From NCBI GenBank assembly GCA_964604675.1, contig CAZSAT010000059.1:1-43367 (forward strand): 43,367 nt of DNA, read 5' to 3'. This DNA comes from CAZSAT01 sp964604675. GTDB taxonomy: Bacteria > Myxococcota_A > UBA796 > CAJQPC01. Of this stretch, positions 1 to 9,500 are shown piece by piece; the first letter of the stretch is position 1; every line of letters begins with the position of its first letter. The notes beneath the pieces are model-generated. The model saw nothing but the letters and a program-made list of their open reading frames with translations. It was not told the DNA's origin and did no database searches. The position numbers were made by a program, and so were the translations under genes.

Positions 1-442
1 AGATGACGCCGTCGACCTCGGTGTCCGAGGCACCGCGAACGCCGACCCGCATCGTCGCCACGCCGGCGACCAGCGTTGGCGGCTGGATGATGTACATGGC
101 GTTGGCGGCAACCTGGAAGTCGAAGATGTCGCCAAAGACGCCATCGGCCCGGACGTTCACGCCGAGGGCCTCGCGCTCACCCTCCGGGACGACCTTGAGC
201 TTGCTGCCCTGGATGACTGCGGGTCGGCCGTGGGGGTCGATGTAGAAGCCGCCCTCGGGGCCGCCGCCCTCCAGATCGTACTCGTCCTGGAGCGGGATGC
301 TGTGGCGGTGGTTCTGGGCGGCGAAGGGAGCCGTGGGCTGGGCAGGAGCGCCGCCCGAGCTCACCTGCTTCTTGCGGCGGCTGGCGCGCTTGGCGCGGCG
401 GCGCTGATCCCGTGCCTTGGTGCCCTTCTTCTTCCTGGCCAT
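1..442 (-). CDS. Protein of unknown function with very basic N-terminus (3' end beyond window)
   Basis: The reading frame starts at ATG 442 and is still open at the left edge, so at least 147 residues are present and the C-terminus is missing. The start is supported by a GAGGA Shine-Dalgarno about 4 bases upstream. The first 26 residues are almost all Lys/Arg (MARKKKGTKARDQ, then RRRAKRASRRKK), followed by a Ser/Gly/Ala/Pro linker. After that comes a more ordered segment (IPLQDEYDLEGGGPEGGFY, then a Val/Gly-rich part with FDFQVAANAMYI). A basic tail of this kind could bind nucleic acid, but I recognise no family. It follows the McrC-like gene at 567 after 124 bases on the same strand. It could be the last gene of the sigma-54-driven block or a separate unit. 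Confidence 0.6.
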   Translation of the reverse strand, partial: MARKKKGTKARDQRRRAKRASRRKKQVSSGGAPAQPTAPFAAQNHRHSIPLQDEYDLEGGGPEGGFYIDPHGRPAVIQGSKLKVVPEGEREALGVNVRADGVFGDIFDFQVAANAMYIIQPPTLVAGVATMRVGVRGASDTEVDGVI

Positions 443-513
443 GTGGTCCTCGTAGAGCCATTGCCCGGGAGGGCTGTATCCAGGTCGTCCGCCAACGGAA
501 GCCCTGTCGCGCA

Positions 514-531
514 CGCGCGCGTACGCGCGCG
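514..531. repeat. Perfect 18-bp alternating CG palindrome
   Basis: CGCGCGCGTACGCGCGCG is a perfect palindrome. A wider imperfect inverted repeat, GTCGCGC at 506-512 with GCGCGAC at 527-533, encloses most of it. It lies in the gap between the stop of the McrC-like gene (567) and the start at 442. It could form a stable hairpin or left-handed DNA. No T-tract follows on the minus strand, so it is not a standard intrinsic terminator. Confidence 0.55.
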
Positions 532-537
532 ACCGCT

Positions 538-561
538 ACGGACGGACGGTCAGACGGACGG
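538..561. repeat. ACGG tandem repeats around a TCAG spacer
   Basis: Three ACGG tetramers (538-549), then TCAG, then two more ACGG tetramers (554-561), immediately after the McrC-like stop codon on the minus strand. It is a low-complexity tract of unknown role. With the adjacent palindrome it makes this intergenic gap unusual. Confidence 0.5.
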
Positions 562-566
562 ACCAC

Positions 567-2636
567 CTACAACTCGGCCTCGCCGCCACACTGATCGCAG
601 CGCACCGAGCCCATCCCGTCCCTGGCCGGCACCGCGAGCACATCCTGCCCGAGGGCGCGGTCCACTGGCGTACCCGCGCTGAAGGTCTTGATCGCGCCAG
701 GGGTCCTCAGGAACGGGACCTTGGCACCACAGCCGCATGGCACCGTCCCCCACTCGGTCTCACAAGACTCGCAGCGGGCCAGGAAGGTCTCCCTATGGCG
801 GGCTTGGAGCCGACCTGGCTGTTCTTCACCAAGCGCCGCGCACGGGGGGCACACCGCGACGCGCTGCACCACCTCGAGAGCTTCCTCCAGCCCCTTCAGG
901 AACGACTCCCGTGCCTCCAGGTCGGCCTCAGCTTCCTTGACGGCCTCGTTCAGTCGCTTCTTGCGCTCGTTGACGTCCTTCCGCCGGCGCCGGTCGTCCC
1001 GGTTCCGTGCCCCCTCGAGGCGCACGGACTCCCGCTGCTGCTCCAGCGACTGCTTCTGCCGCCGGAGCTCGCTGACGTCGCTCCGCAACCCCGCGAGGTC
1101 GAATTCGCCAGGCTCGGGGGCCCGCTGCACCACCAGAGCGTTTCCCGCCGAACGGGCCCAGCCGCCCCGCGTGTCGACGCTCCCAACCGCCACCACCCTC
1201 GCTGGCCAGTTCCGGTACACCGGCGTGAGCAAGGCCCACCGGATGGCCCGGGCCACGCGCTCCGTGCTCGCGATGTCCCAGGGGGAGACAGGCAGCACAC
1301 CCACTCGCCCGGCCTCGTCCTCATGGGCCAACCGGGCCAGGCCCGGTGTCTCGTTCTCGATCTGCCGCCCAAGACCAAGATGCAGGACCACCGTGCGGTC
1401 ATCTGAGGCCGCCCGCCCGAGCCGGCTGCGTGCAGTCTCATGGTCTCGACGGGCAGCGAGGCACGTGGCGATCGGCAACAGCCGAATGGCCAACGCGCCC
1501 CCGGTCCAGACCTCCAGGCCCCCACTGCCACCCAGTCGAACAACTGCCCCGTCGATGACGATCTCGCTACGCCCCACCGGCGCTTCGAGGGCCTCCGGCT
1601 CCATCCCAAGCTGATCCAGCGCCCGCACCACGAGGAGTCGGCAGAACCGCTGGAAGCACCACGCGAAGCTCTGCTGGCGTTGGCGAAGACGGTCCGGGTC
1701 GGCGTCGTCGTGGCGGCGGTGGCTGGCCCACTCCCGCCACAGCGCGGCCACCCTGCGGTAGTGCGTGTCGTGCTGCAGAGCGTTCGAGGGCCGCAAGAGG
1801 TCGGGGACGCGAGCCCGTTGAGGGATCGCCCGGTACAGCACCGTGTCCCTCAGCTCGTCCAGCCGTCGGCGAAGCCGGTGCAAGCGCCGGAGCCGCTCCT
1901 CCGCCGCGCGACGACGGTTGTCCTGGAGGCCGGCGTCCGCCCAGAGCCGGAACACCCGGTCCCGTCGGCGCCAGGAACCCTCGATGCCCGCCTGCTCCTG
2001 GATTCGTTGCAGGTCCTGGAAGACCCCGAGCCAGCGCTCCAGTGACAGGATGCGACCTGCGAGCCAACGCAGCAAGTGGTCGACGAGGCGGACGGCCAAC
2101 CGGTTCTCGTAGAGGTCCCACTGCTCGTCGCGGACCTGCGCCAGCACGCGTCTCGGCTGCACCCCCCGAAGGGTGAGGTGTTCCCAGTCCTCGGTGTGGG
2201 ACGCGAGTCGTACGTCGGCGCGGCGATCGAGGCGGCGGGCTCGCCCGACGGGCACGAGCGCCGTCCGGTGCTCGATGTGCGTCCTGGGCCGCCGGAACAC
2301 CTCCTGGACGGACGGCAGGTGAGCGAGGATGGCGCTCTCCAGCGGGTGCTCGTCCAGCTTGGACTGCTCGAGCGCCGCGAGCGGGTCGCGGTCGATCAGG
2401 TCCAGCCAAGAGGCCTCGTCGGGGAGGGTGGACCCGAGAGCGATGACGGCATCCACCTCCTCCGCATCAGGTTGCCCTTCGACCGCGAACCGGGCGCCGT
2501 CAGCCTCAGTGGCCTCGCCGCCGGGATCGGGCATCAGGAACTCGTCCGTGCCGCCACCGGTTCGAACCCAGAGCCCGCCGATCGGGAGCGTGGAGGGCCG
2601 TCCCGGCTTGCCGTCGAGCCGGCACGTCCACGTCAC
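567..2636 (-). CDS. McrC/DUF2357-like protein with C-terminal zinc ribbons (CnuC-like)
   Basis: A 689-residue protein, probably the nuclease-type partner of the McrB-like NTPase encoded just upstream. GTG 2636 was chosen because it overlaps that gene's stop in a GTGA junction. A longer frame to 2726 would run deep into the neighbour. After an acidic N-terminal segment comes a DUF2357-like helical core with a YENR motif (WDLYENRLAVRLVDHLL), then an Arg-rich coiled coil. The last ~95 residues hold several CxxC pairs (CPPC, CESC, CGC, CDQC), i.e. two zinc ribbons. In McrC proteins this region usually carries a PD-(D/E)xK nuclease. Around SEIVIDGAVVRL I see a matching strand pattern but no clear E-x-K, so catalysis may be lost. 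The assignment to the CoCoNuT family rests on gene order and architecture; no homology search was possible. Confidence 0.6.
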   Translation of the reverse strand: MTWTCRLDGKPGRPSTLPIGGLWVRTGGGTDEFLMPDPGGEATEADGARFAVEGQPDAEEVDAVIALGSTLPDEASWLDLIDRDPLAALEQSKLDEHPLESAILAHLPSVQEVFRRPRTHIEHRTALVPVGRARRLDRRADVRLASHTEDWEHLTLRGVQPRRVLAQVRDEQWDLYENRLAVRLVDHLLRWLAGRILSLERWLGVFQDLQRIQEQAGIEGSWRRRDRVFRLWADAGLQDNRRRAAEERLRRLHRLRRRLDELRDTVLYRAIPQRARVPDLLRPSNALQHDTHYRRVAALWREWASHRRHDDADPDRLRQRQQSFAWCFQRFCRLLVVRALDQLGMEPEALEAPVGRSEIVIDGAVVRLGGSGGLEVWTGGALAIRLLPIATCLAARRDHETARSRLGRAASDDRTVVLHLGLGRQIENETPGLARLAHEDEAGRVGVLPVSPWDIASTERVARAIRWALLTPVYRNWPARVVAVGSVDTRGGWARSAGNALVVQRAPEPGEFDLAGLRSDVSELRRQKQSLEQQRESVRLEGARNRDDRRRRKDVNERKKRLNEAVKEAEADLEARESFLKGLEEALEVVQRVAVCPPCAALGEEQPGRLQARHRETFLARCESCETEWGTVPCGCGAKVPFLRTPGAIKTFSAGTPVDRALGQDVLAVPARDGMGSVRCDQCGGEAEL

Positions 2637-5044
2637 AGCAGGTCCCGTTCGAGGCGACTCCGCTCGGCCTCCAGGAGCTCGATGCAATGTGGGGCCGCGG
2701 ACCGACCATCGATGCCGACGCGCCACTTCTTGTCGAAGATGTCGGTCAACACGTCGAGGTCATCGGCTCGGGTCGAGTGGCGATGCCTGATCTTGCGGAG
2801 GATGCGCATCGCCGCCAGGTGGTCCAGGGCCTCGCCCAGGCTTCCTCCGGCGTCGATGACGGCGGGGATGAACCGCTGGGCCTGGCGGTGAAGCCGGGGG
2901 CTCCAGCCGCTCCGGAAGCGCCGGGCCAGCGGCTCGCGCAGGTGCTCCTGGAGGAAGGCCATGCCCCTCTCGACCTCCGAGGCGTGGCGACGCGCTGCCC
3001 GCTCGAAGGCGGTCTCCAGGGCCTGCAAGCCCACGGGAGCGTCCCGGGCCCAAGGGGAGTCGGCGTCGAACTTCACCGGCGTGATCGGGAGCTCCATCAC
3101 CACGGCGCGGTCGTAGGTCTTGTCGGCGAAGTCCTTGGTCGTCTCGTCGTGGTTCGCTGTGCCGATGAACCAGACGTTCTCCGGCAGGGCGAGCTTCCGG
3201 CCGTCCTTCAGCTGCGCCGGAGCCCCATCGGCCGCCGTAGGGAGCAGCTCAAAGTACTGGGTGTCCAGCCGCTCGGCCTCCAGCATCGCGATGACGTTGG
3301 AGAAGTACTGCTCGGGGTGGGACAGGTTCATCTCGTCGACGACGACGAACACCGGCACGTCTGCGAAGAACGGGGTCCCTGCTCGGTAGAGCGCCTGCAG
3401 GAAGGGCCGCTCGTCGAAGCGGCGCTCGAACTGGTTGAAGTGACCGAGCAGATCCGCCGGGTCGTGCCAGCCGGCCTCGGCCGGGACAAGCTCCACCACC
3501 GTGCCCATCGCGTTCGCGAAGGCGAACGGCAGGCTGGTCTTGCCGGTTCCGGAGGGCCCCTGGAGGAGAGCCAGCCGGCTCATGGCCATGCCGCCGAGGA
3601 ACGCACGGGTGTCCTCGGGCGTGTAGTACAGCGGGTTCTTGGCGGTAGCCGCACCCCGGCGCGTCCGGTCGACCAGCTCCTCCAGGTCGACGTCGTCGGC
3701 AACGGGCCGGCGGCCCTGGAGTTTCCGATCGCCGTCGATCGCGGCACAGGCGGGGAACGGGCTCGACCCGTCGCTGGAGCGGATCCGCGCGTCGATGTCC
3801 CGGCGGAGCTGCTCGTTGGCAGCCTGCAGGAGTTCGTTGCTCTTCTTGTAGCTGTGACTCTGGTCGCGAAGCGCCTCCAGCTCGGACACGCCCACCTCGG
3901 TGCGGCTGAGCTGGAGCCGGGCGTCTTCGAGCTCGCGACGGGTATTCGCGAGATCGGACGCAAGGGCATCACACCGTGCTCGAAGCTGCGCCGCCTCTTC
4001 GGCGGAGGCCTCGCTGGGGAGTCGGGCGAGCTTCTCCTTCAGGTCCTTCACCTGCGACTTCAGGCCTTCGATCTGCTCGTCGATCTCCTCGTCCGTCCGG
4101 TGCTCGAAGCGTCGGGCCCTGGCCTCGTGCTCGCGGACCCTCTGTTCCAGATCGTCGCGCTCGGTCTTCAACACCTCGACCTGGGCCGACAGGACGTCGA
4201 TCCGGCTGTCCCGCTGGGCAAGCTCGCTGGCCGCGATCTGCTCTGCCCGCTCCCCGAGGAGGGTCCGTTCGTCCTGGAGGTCGGCCTTCTCCCACGTGAG
4301 CTTCTGACGCTCGTTCTCGACCTCGCGCCTGAGCCCGAGCAGCTTGTCCCGCTCCTCTCGCAGCGCAGCCCGCTCCTGCTCGATGGCCGCCTCGGCCTCC
4401 TCACGCGCCTTCGACCAGACCTGGTCACTGGTGAGCGCCTGAGCCGCCGCCGCGTCCGCCATCGTCCGCTGAAGGGCGTCGTGCTGCTCGGTCAGGGCCT
4501 GCACTTGCTCTGCGAGCTTCCGTGTCGCCTCCCGGTTGCGCTCGGCGAATCCGGCCTCGGCTTCCGCCTCGGCCTCGGCCACGGTGCGCTCCCGCTCCAA
4601 GAGTTCCTTCGTCGTCTTTTCTGCATCGCGGAGAGTCTTCGCTGCTTCCTTCTTGGCGGCCGCGTGCTCCGCCGCCCTGGCCTCGGCGGCCTGCTCTCTC
4701 TCCGCCACCTCCGCTTCGGCCTTGCCCAGGTCTTCATCGCGGGTCGCCAGCTCTGCGGCCTTCTTCTCGAGTTCACCGCGCTCCGCCTCGAGTCGGGTTG
4801 CCGCGACCCGAAAGAGCTGCTCGGCCTCGTCGACCTTCTGCCAGAGCTCATCGGCCGCCGTGTTGGAGGGCGCCGGCCGCGGCTCGACCTTGGCGAGATC
4901 CTCCTCGTTGGCCACCTCGAACGCGCGATCGTGGGCCTCGCCGATCTCGTCGGCCTTGGTCTTCGGCGGTGGCGCCGGCGGCTTCGGGGGCTGGCGACCG
5001 CCACCGTTCTTGCCTCTGCCCTTGCCTCTGCGGTTCCTTCCCAT
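2633..5044 (-). CDS. McrB-type AAA+ NTPase with long N-terminal coiled coil (CnuB-like)
   Basis: An 803-residue protein. Residues 1-30 are basic and Pro-rich, about 65-425 are an almost unbroken Glu/Arg/Ala coiled coil, and the C-terminal ~330 residues are an AAA+ domain. Walker A is GPSGTGKT (496-503) and Walker B FVVVDEMN (566-573). The McrB signature region reads GTANHDE (628-634), an N-x-D form of the usual MNTADRS. McrB proteins are GTP- or ATP-driven motors that assemble on nucleic acid and activate an McrC nuclease. The fused coiled coil is the hallmark of the CoCoNuT branch. ATG 5044 begins one base after the stop of the upstream gene, and the 3' end overlaps the McrC-like start by 4 bases, so the pair is probably translationally coupled. 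The AAA+ call is secure; the CnuB label is inference. Confidence 0.82.
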   Translation of the reverse strand: MGRNRRGKGRGKNGGGRQPPKPPAPPPKTKADEIGEAHDRAFEVANEEDLAKVEPRPAPSNTAADELWQKVDEAEQLFRVAATRLEAERGELEKKAAELATRDEDLGKAEAEVAEREQAAEARAAEHAAAKKEAAKTLRDAEKTTKELLERERTVAEAEAEAEAGFAERNREATRKLAEQVQALTEQHDALQRTMADAAAAQALTSDQVWSKAREEAEAAIEQERAALREERDKLLGLRREVENERQKLTWEKADLQDERTLLGERAEQIAASELAQRDSRIDVLSAQVEVLKTERDDLEQRVREHEARARRFEHRTDEEIDEQIEGLKSQVKDLKEKLARLPSEASAEEAAQLRARCDALASDLANTRRELEDARLQLSRTEVGVSELEALRDQSHSYKKSNELLQAANEQLRRDIDARIRSSDGSSPFPACAAIDGDRKLQGRRPVADDVDLEELVDRTRRGAATAKNPLYYTPEDTRAFLGGMAMSRLALLQGPSGTGKTSLPFAFANAMGTVVELVPAEAGWHDPADLLGHFNQFERRFDERPFLQALYRAGTPFFADVPVFVVVDEMNLSHPEQYFSNVIAMLEAERLDTQYFELLPTAADGAPAQLKDGRKLALPENVWFIGTANHDETTKDFADKTYDRAVVMELPITPVKFDADSPWARDAPVGLQALETAFERAARRHASEVERGMAFLQEHLREPLARRFRSGWSPRLHRQAQRFIPAVIDAGGSLGEALDHLAAMRILRKIRHRHSTRADDLDVLTDIFDKKWRVGIDGRSAAPHCIELLEAERSRLERDLL

Positions 5045-5045
5045 C

Positions 5046-6560
5046 TCAGGCCTCCCCGGTCTCGTCCTGGGCCGGCGGGCCCAGTCCGAGACTCTTCAGA
5101 ATCATGTGCAGCGCCTCGATGTCGCCGTCGAGAGCAGCGGCATTCAACGAGTAGCGTGCGTCGTGGACGGCGTGGCCAGCTGCGTCGGCGAGACGGTCCA
5201 CCTCCGCGATCACGCCTGGCATCGTGCTTGCCGCGCTGCGGAGTGGATGCTCCTCTTCTCGCGCCGCCCGCATCACTGCAGCGGCGAGACGTGGGCGCAG
5301 TCCTCCACCACCTTGTGCCGCGGCGCGAACCTGGCCGCGGTGGACCTTCAAAACTGGCCACGGCAGCGGCTCCAGCCCAACCTCGGCGGCACAGTGGTTG
5401 AGATGCTTCCGGTTGAATTCTCGATCTCTCGCGGTGATGTCCCGCCATGGTGCCCCGCGACCGAGCTCCAGGAAGACCTCCTCCAGCGCCCGCCGGAGCG
5501 CACCGTACGCCCCTCGTCCCGCCATCGTCGTCAGCCGATCGGCACCCAGGATCGTCGCGTGCACATCGACCAGGGCGTCGAAGGCCAGGTGCGACCGAAA
5601 GCCCACACCGTATCGACGCTCAACTTCCAGCTCCGCCAGCTCGCGAGCCACGCCGTCGTCTTCCTGGACCCGGGCACCCAGGAAGCGTGCCAGGGCATTG
5701 CGCAGCGGCGGGAAGACTCCCCGTCGACGCTCGATGGCCGCGCGAAGGCGCTGACTGGCGCCCAGACCGAAGGGGTCGGTCGCGTACCAATGGTTGTCTC
5801 CGTCAGACCCGCGCGGGAAGTAGCAGAAGGCGGAGAGCCACACGGGCTGTGGCCGGTCTTCGACGAAGCTCACGCCCGAGGTGGACACGGCCTCGGACTC
5901 CCAGCTGTCGCCATCGTCGGCGGAGAAGAGCTCCAGGTCCTCCTCGCGGGCCAGGCGTCGCCGGGCGCGGCGGTGACTGCGAGCTGCCTGGATGACGGAG
6001 CCCGGCTCCGGCGCGAGGGGGTAGGCGACCTTCTCCGGCTTCACGGTCAGCACCCGCTGCTTCCACTTCCGGTCCGAGTCACCGAACAACAGGCTCGTGC
6101 GCCCCTCCGCGGAGATCTCGCGCTCCGCGTAGTAGAGGCGCTCTTCGGCTCTCGGCCAGAGCTCACCGGAGAAGGGGTCCTGGAAGACCCATGCGGCGGT
6201 GGGGGGCGCCTGGTGCTCGGCCTCCTCCAGCTTGCGAACGCCGCCGGCCGTTGGCCTGCCATCCTGCCCGAGCAATCCCATGTGGAGCAGCTCCAACGCC
6301 ACGAGATGAGCCAGGTCCGGGTGGACGCCCATGCGGGTTCCGAGCGTCTCGGTGGAGTGGATGCCGGCCCGCGCCAGGGCCAGCACGGTGCGCTGGAACA
6401 AGTTCAGGCCGTGGGTGGGGCGGCTCGGGATGGCGACCCGCCATGCCCAGGCAGGCCACACGAGCCACAGCCGCTGGTTCCTGGGGCCAGGGTTGGCGTG
6501 GGGGCGAGGTCGGAACCACAGCACGGGGGCGTCTCGGGAGAACGCATGCTCAGCGGACAC
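5046..6560 (-). CDS. Unknown component of the McrBC/TerY-P block; possible C-terminal HEPN motif (CnuE-like?)
   Basis: A 504-residue protein that I cannot assign to a named family with certainty. GTG 6560 is preferred because GGGGAGG lies 6 bases upstream. A TTG at 6566 would sit directly on that sequence. The N-terminal ~110 residues look like a winged helix (SRPTHGLNLFQRTVLALAR, then TETLGTRMGVHPDLAHLVAL). The middle contains aromatic-rich strands (FCYFPRGSDGDNHWYATDPF). The C-terminus is helical and holds R456-x6-H463 (RLADAAGH), which fits the R-x4-6-H signature of HEPN ribonucleases. Another R-x4-H occurs in NRKHLNH. Such short motifs arise by chance, so this is only a lead. It overlaps the helicase by 11 bases and abuts the McrB-like gene, so it is surely part of the same system. 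Confidence 0.55.
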   Translation of the reverse strand: MSAEHAFSRDAPVLWFRPRPHANPGPRNQRLWLVWPAWAWRVAIPSRPTHGLNLFQRTVLALARAGIHSTETLGTRMGVHPDLAHLVALELLHMGLLGQDGRPTAGGVRKLEEAEHQAPPTAAWVFQDPFSGELWPRAEERLYYAEREISAEGRTSLLFGDSDRKWKQRVLTVKPEKVAYPLAPEPGSVIQAARSHRRARRRLAREEDLELFSADDGDSWESEAVSTSGVSFVEDRPQPVWLSAFCYFPRGSDGDNHWYATDPFGLGASQRLRAAIERRRGVFPPLRNALARFLGARVQEDDGVARELAELEVERRYGVGFRSHLAFDALVDVHATILGADRLTTMAGRGAYGALRRALEEVFLELGRGAPWRDITARDREFNRKHLNHCAAEVGLEPLPWPVLKVHRGQVRAAAQGGGGLRPRLAAAVMRAAREEEHPLRSAASTMPGVIAEVDRLADAAGHAVHDARYSLNAAALDGDIEALHMILKSLGLGPPAQDETGEA

Positions 6561-9500
6561 GGCCAACCTCCCCGCGGCAGAGCGCCGCGAATCGCGCGAG
6601 GCCAGGGACCGGCCCCCCCTCGAACATGGCCAGGTCGCCCACCGCGATCATCAGCCGCTTGGCACGGCTCATGGCCACGCACAGGCGGTTCTCGATGAGC
6701 AGGTGGCCGTAGCGCCTCCGCTCCTCGAGGTCTCCGTCGCGCCGGGCCTTGGACGAGCGCGTGCAGGACAAGAGCACGACGTCGAATTCCCGCCCCTGAA
6801 AGGCATCCACCGTGCCGACACGCAAGCGATGGCGGTGAGCCTCCGCCACGTGAAGGCGCCCCTCGTCGTCTCGGGAGGCCACGCCGCGGCTCGCCAGCGC
6901 GGCCATCAGCTCGTCGACCTGGGCGCTGTAGAAGCTGATCACGCCGACCGTCAGGTCGCCGGCCGCCGGGTCGCTGAGGATGGCGTGAACTTCGGCCGCG
7001 ACACGATCGGCTTCCGCCGGCCGGGACTTGCTCTGCCCGCCCCACTCGGCGCCATCGGTGAGCGGAACATCGATCCAGCCTGCGACACAGCCCTGCCACC
7101 GACCGACTTCGTGGGCGAAGTCCTCGTCGGGACGCGGCGACTCGAACTGCTCGCCATAGGGGGCGTAGAAGACCTCGCTCACGAACCCACCCAGGATCCG
7201 GTGCATTCGGAACTGGCGGTCCAGGGTGACGCAGCGCTTCACGTCCTTCCGCTTGCCCAGGGCGACGAAGAGGCGCTCGAAGAGACTCTTCTTCAGGGCC
7301 TCCCGCGTCGCTTCGTCGACCGTCCCGTTCAGAACCCCCTCGACGTCCGGCTCCAGCAGGTGGGCGAGCTGCCTGTGGTCTCCGACCATCACGATGCGCC
7401 GCTCGGCACGAGCCAGTGGGATCAGCAGGTCCAGGGGGTTCGCCCGCGCAGCTTCGTCGACCACGACCGTGTCGAAGGTGAGCGAGGCACTCTTGTGGTC
7501 CCGCATCTCGGCGCCGACCACCTGCCCACAGGTCGAGGCCAGGACGGTCGTATAGTGCGCGACAGCATCCCGAACGCCCTCACGATCATGCTCCAACGCG
7601 TGGTGGAGCTCCTCCAGGGCGATGGCGGCGCCATCAGCGCTGGTTCGAACGCCATCGTGCACCGCGTGCAGCACCTCGCGCAGGAACTCTTCCACGTCGG
7701 CATCGGCGTGGGCCGGTCCCGCCTCGGTCGGGCCCGGGAGAAGTCGGTCCAGCAAGGAATCACGAAGCGTCTTCAGGTCCAACAGAAAGCTGGGCGTCTC
7801 CTCGCTCGAGCCGCTGGCACGCTCCAGGAGCGCCTCGTCCTGCTCCGTCAGGAGCCCCATGGCTCCGAGTCGCACCCTAGCGCGGTGGGCCATCTGTGGC
7901 CCGTCGTCACTCCATGCAGCCGGCTCGACCCGCAGCCGTCGCGCGGCTCGCAGCGCGAGCTCCTGATCCAGGTCGGCCTCCTGTTGCCGCGGTCGGTGTC
8001 CTCTGGCCAGCTCGTGGGCCCGGTCGCGGAGGTTCGGTGGAAGGTAGGGGCCGAGCTGTTCGATCACCCACCGCGCCACGACCTTCGGGGTCTCACGCCG
8101 AGAGGGGGAAGCCAGCCAGACGGAGATCCGACGCCGCGCGGACTGCAGCGCCACCAACGCCGGACCCGTCGACATGGACTTGAGCTGTGCCCTCACCATC
8201 ACGGCGTGCTCACGGACCCAGCGATCGAACTCGTCGTGGGCCTGGCGCGCGTCCCGACGACGCCCGACCTTCACCGCGGGCAGGCCCATCACGCGGATCC
8301 GCGCCGCCGCGTTCTCGACTGCCTCGTGCTGGAAGGACGTCACGAGGAACAGGCCACCGATGCCGTCGCGCTCCTCGGCGATCTCGGCCAGGCGAACCTC
8401 GAGCGCCGCGATGACGTCGGTCTTGCCGGTCCCCGGCGGGCCCTGGATGAAGGCCAGGTCGGGCGTGTTGAGCGCCACCCGCAGGGCCTCGATCTGCCGC
8501 GAAGTGGGCTCGCCCTTGAAGCACGCCCTGGCCGCGGGGCTCAGGGGTTCGATGCCCTTCCGCCGCCCTGTCGGCACCTGCGCATCCATGAGCAGGAGCC
8601 CGAGCTGGGGCATGGGGTTCTCGGCGGCAGCCACCAGCGACCAGGCTTCTTTGCGTCGGTCGAGCTTGGTGAGGTCGCCGTGCAGGCTCAGGTAGAGCCA
8701 GCCCTCGGCGGGAGGGCGAGTGTCGTCGTCCTCGCGAACTCGCAGCACCACTGCGTCCCCGGTCATCGTCTCCGGCTTGCCGGTGACATTGCGCTGCCTC
8801 CCACGGGGTCGCTCGATCGTCGCGACGTCACCGTCCAAGAGCCATGTCGGGCGTTCTCCCCCAGCCTCCAGCTCCACCTTCGACTCCGGCATGTTCGCTC
8901 GGAAACCCTGGGAATCCTCGAGCTCGAAGCGCCAGCCTTCGCCGACGCTCTTCCGAGAGCCGTAGCGCCACGCTCCCAGCCGACGGGCCCGGCCGACCAC
9001 TGCTTCCCGTTCGAGCTCGTTGTAGTCGCGCCAGAGGCCCAGGTAGCTGTCCGCCTCGGACACGAGCTGATCCAGGGTGGTGCGCGCGATGCCGCGGAAG
9101 GTGCCCGCCACGGTCGCGTCGACGAAGCGGAGCTGCACTTCGGCCAGCGCAACGGGCCGTCGATCGTCGATGCCCCGGGGCGCCGCGGCATCAATGATGC
9201 GCTGCACGCGGAGCTTCCCGTCGTCTCCAGTCGCCACGTCCGCTGCCACAGCCTGGCCGTGCAGCCGGAAGGCGGTGACCTGTGGGTTCGGCCGACGGCC
9301 AGCCGTGACCAGCACCCGCGTCGGCCCGTCCAAGGCGAGCTGTTCCTGGAGCCAGCGGCAGGCGTCCTCGACGCTCAGGAGCGCACCTCGCCGACGCGAC
9401 ACGTCGTCGACGATCTTCTCGTCCAACGCGACGTCCATCTCCTGCTCCCAGTGGAAGCCGAATGCGAACTCGTGCACCTGGACGGTGACGCGCTCCGCCG

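Noticed and set aside
2687..5401. Long plus-strand open frame (about 900 codons) opposite the McrB-like gene
   Set aside because: It is antisense to a clear AAA+ coding region, has no domain I can recognise, and arises because GC-rich codon bias removes stops from the opposite strand.
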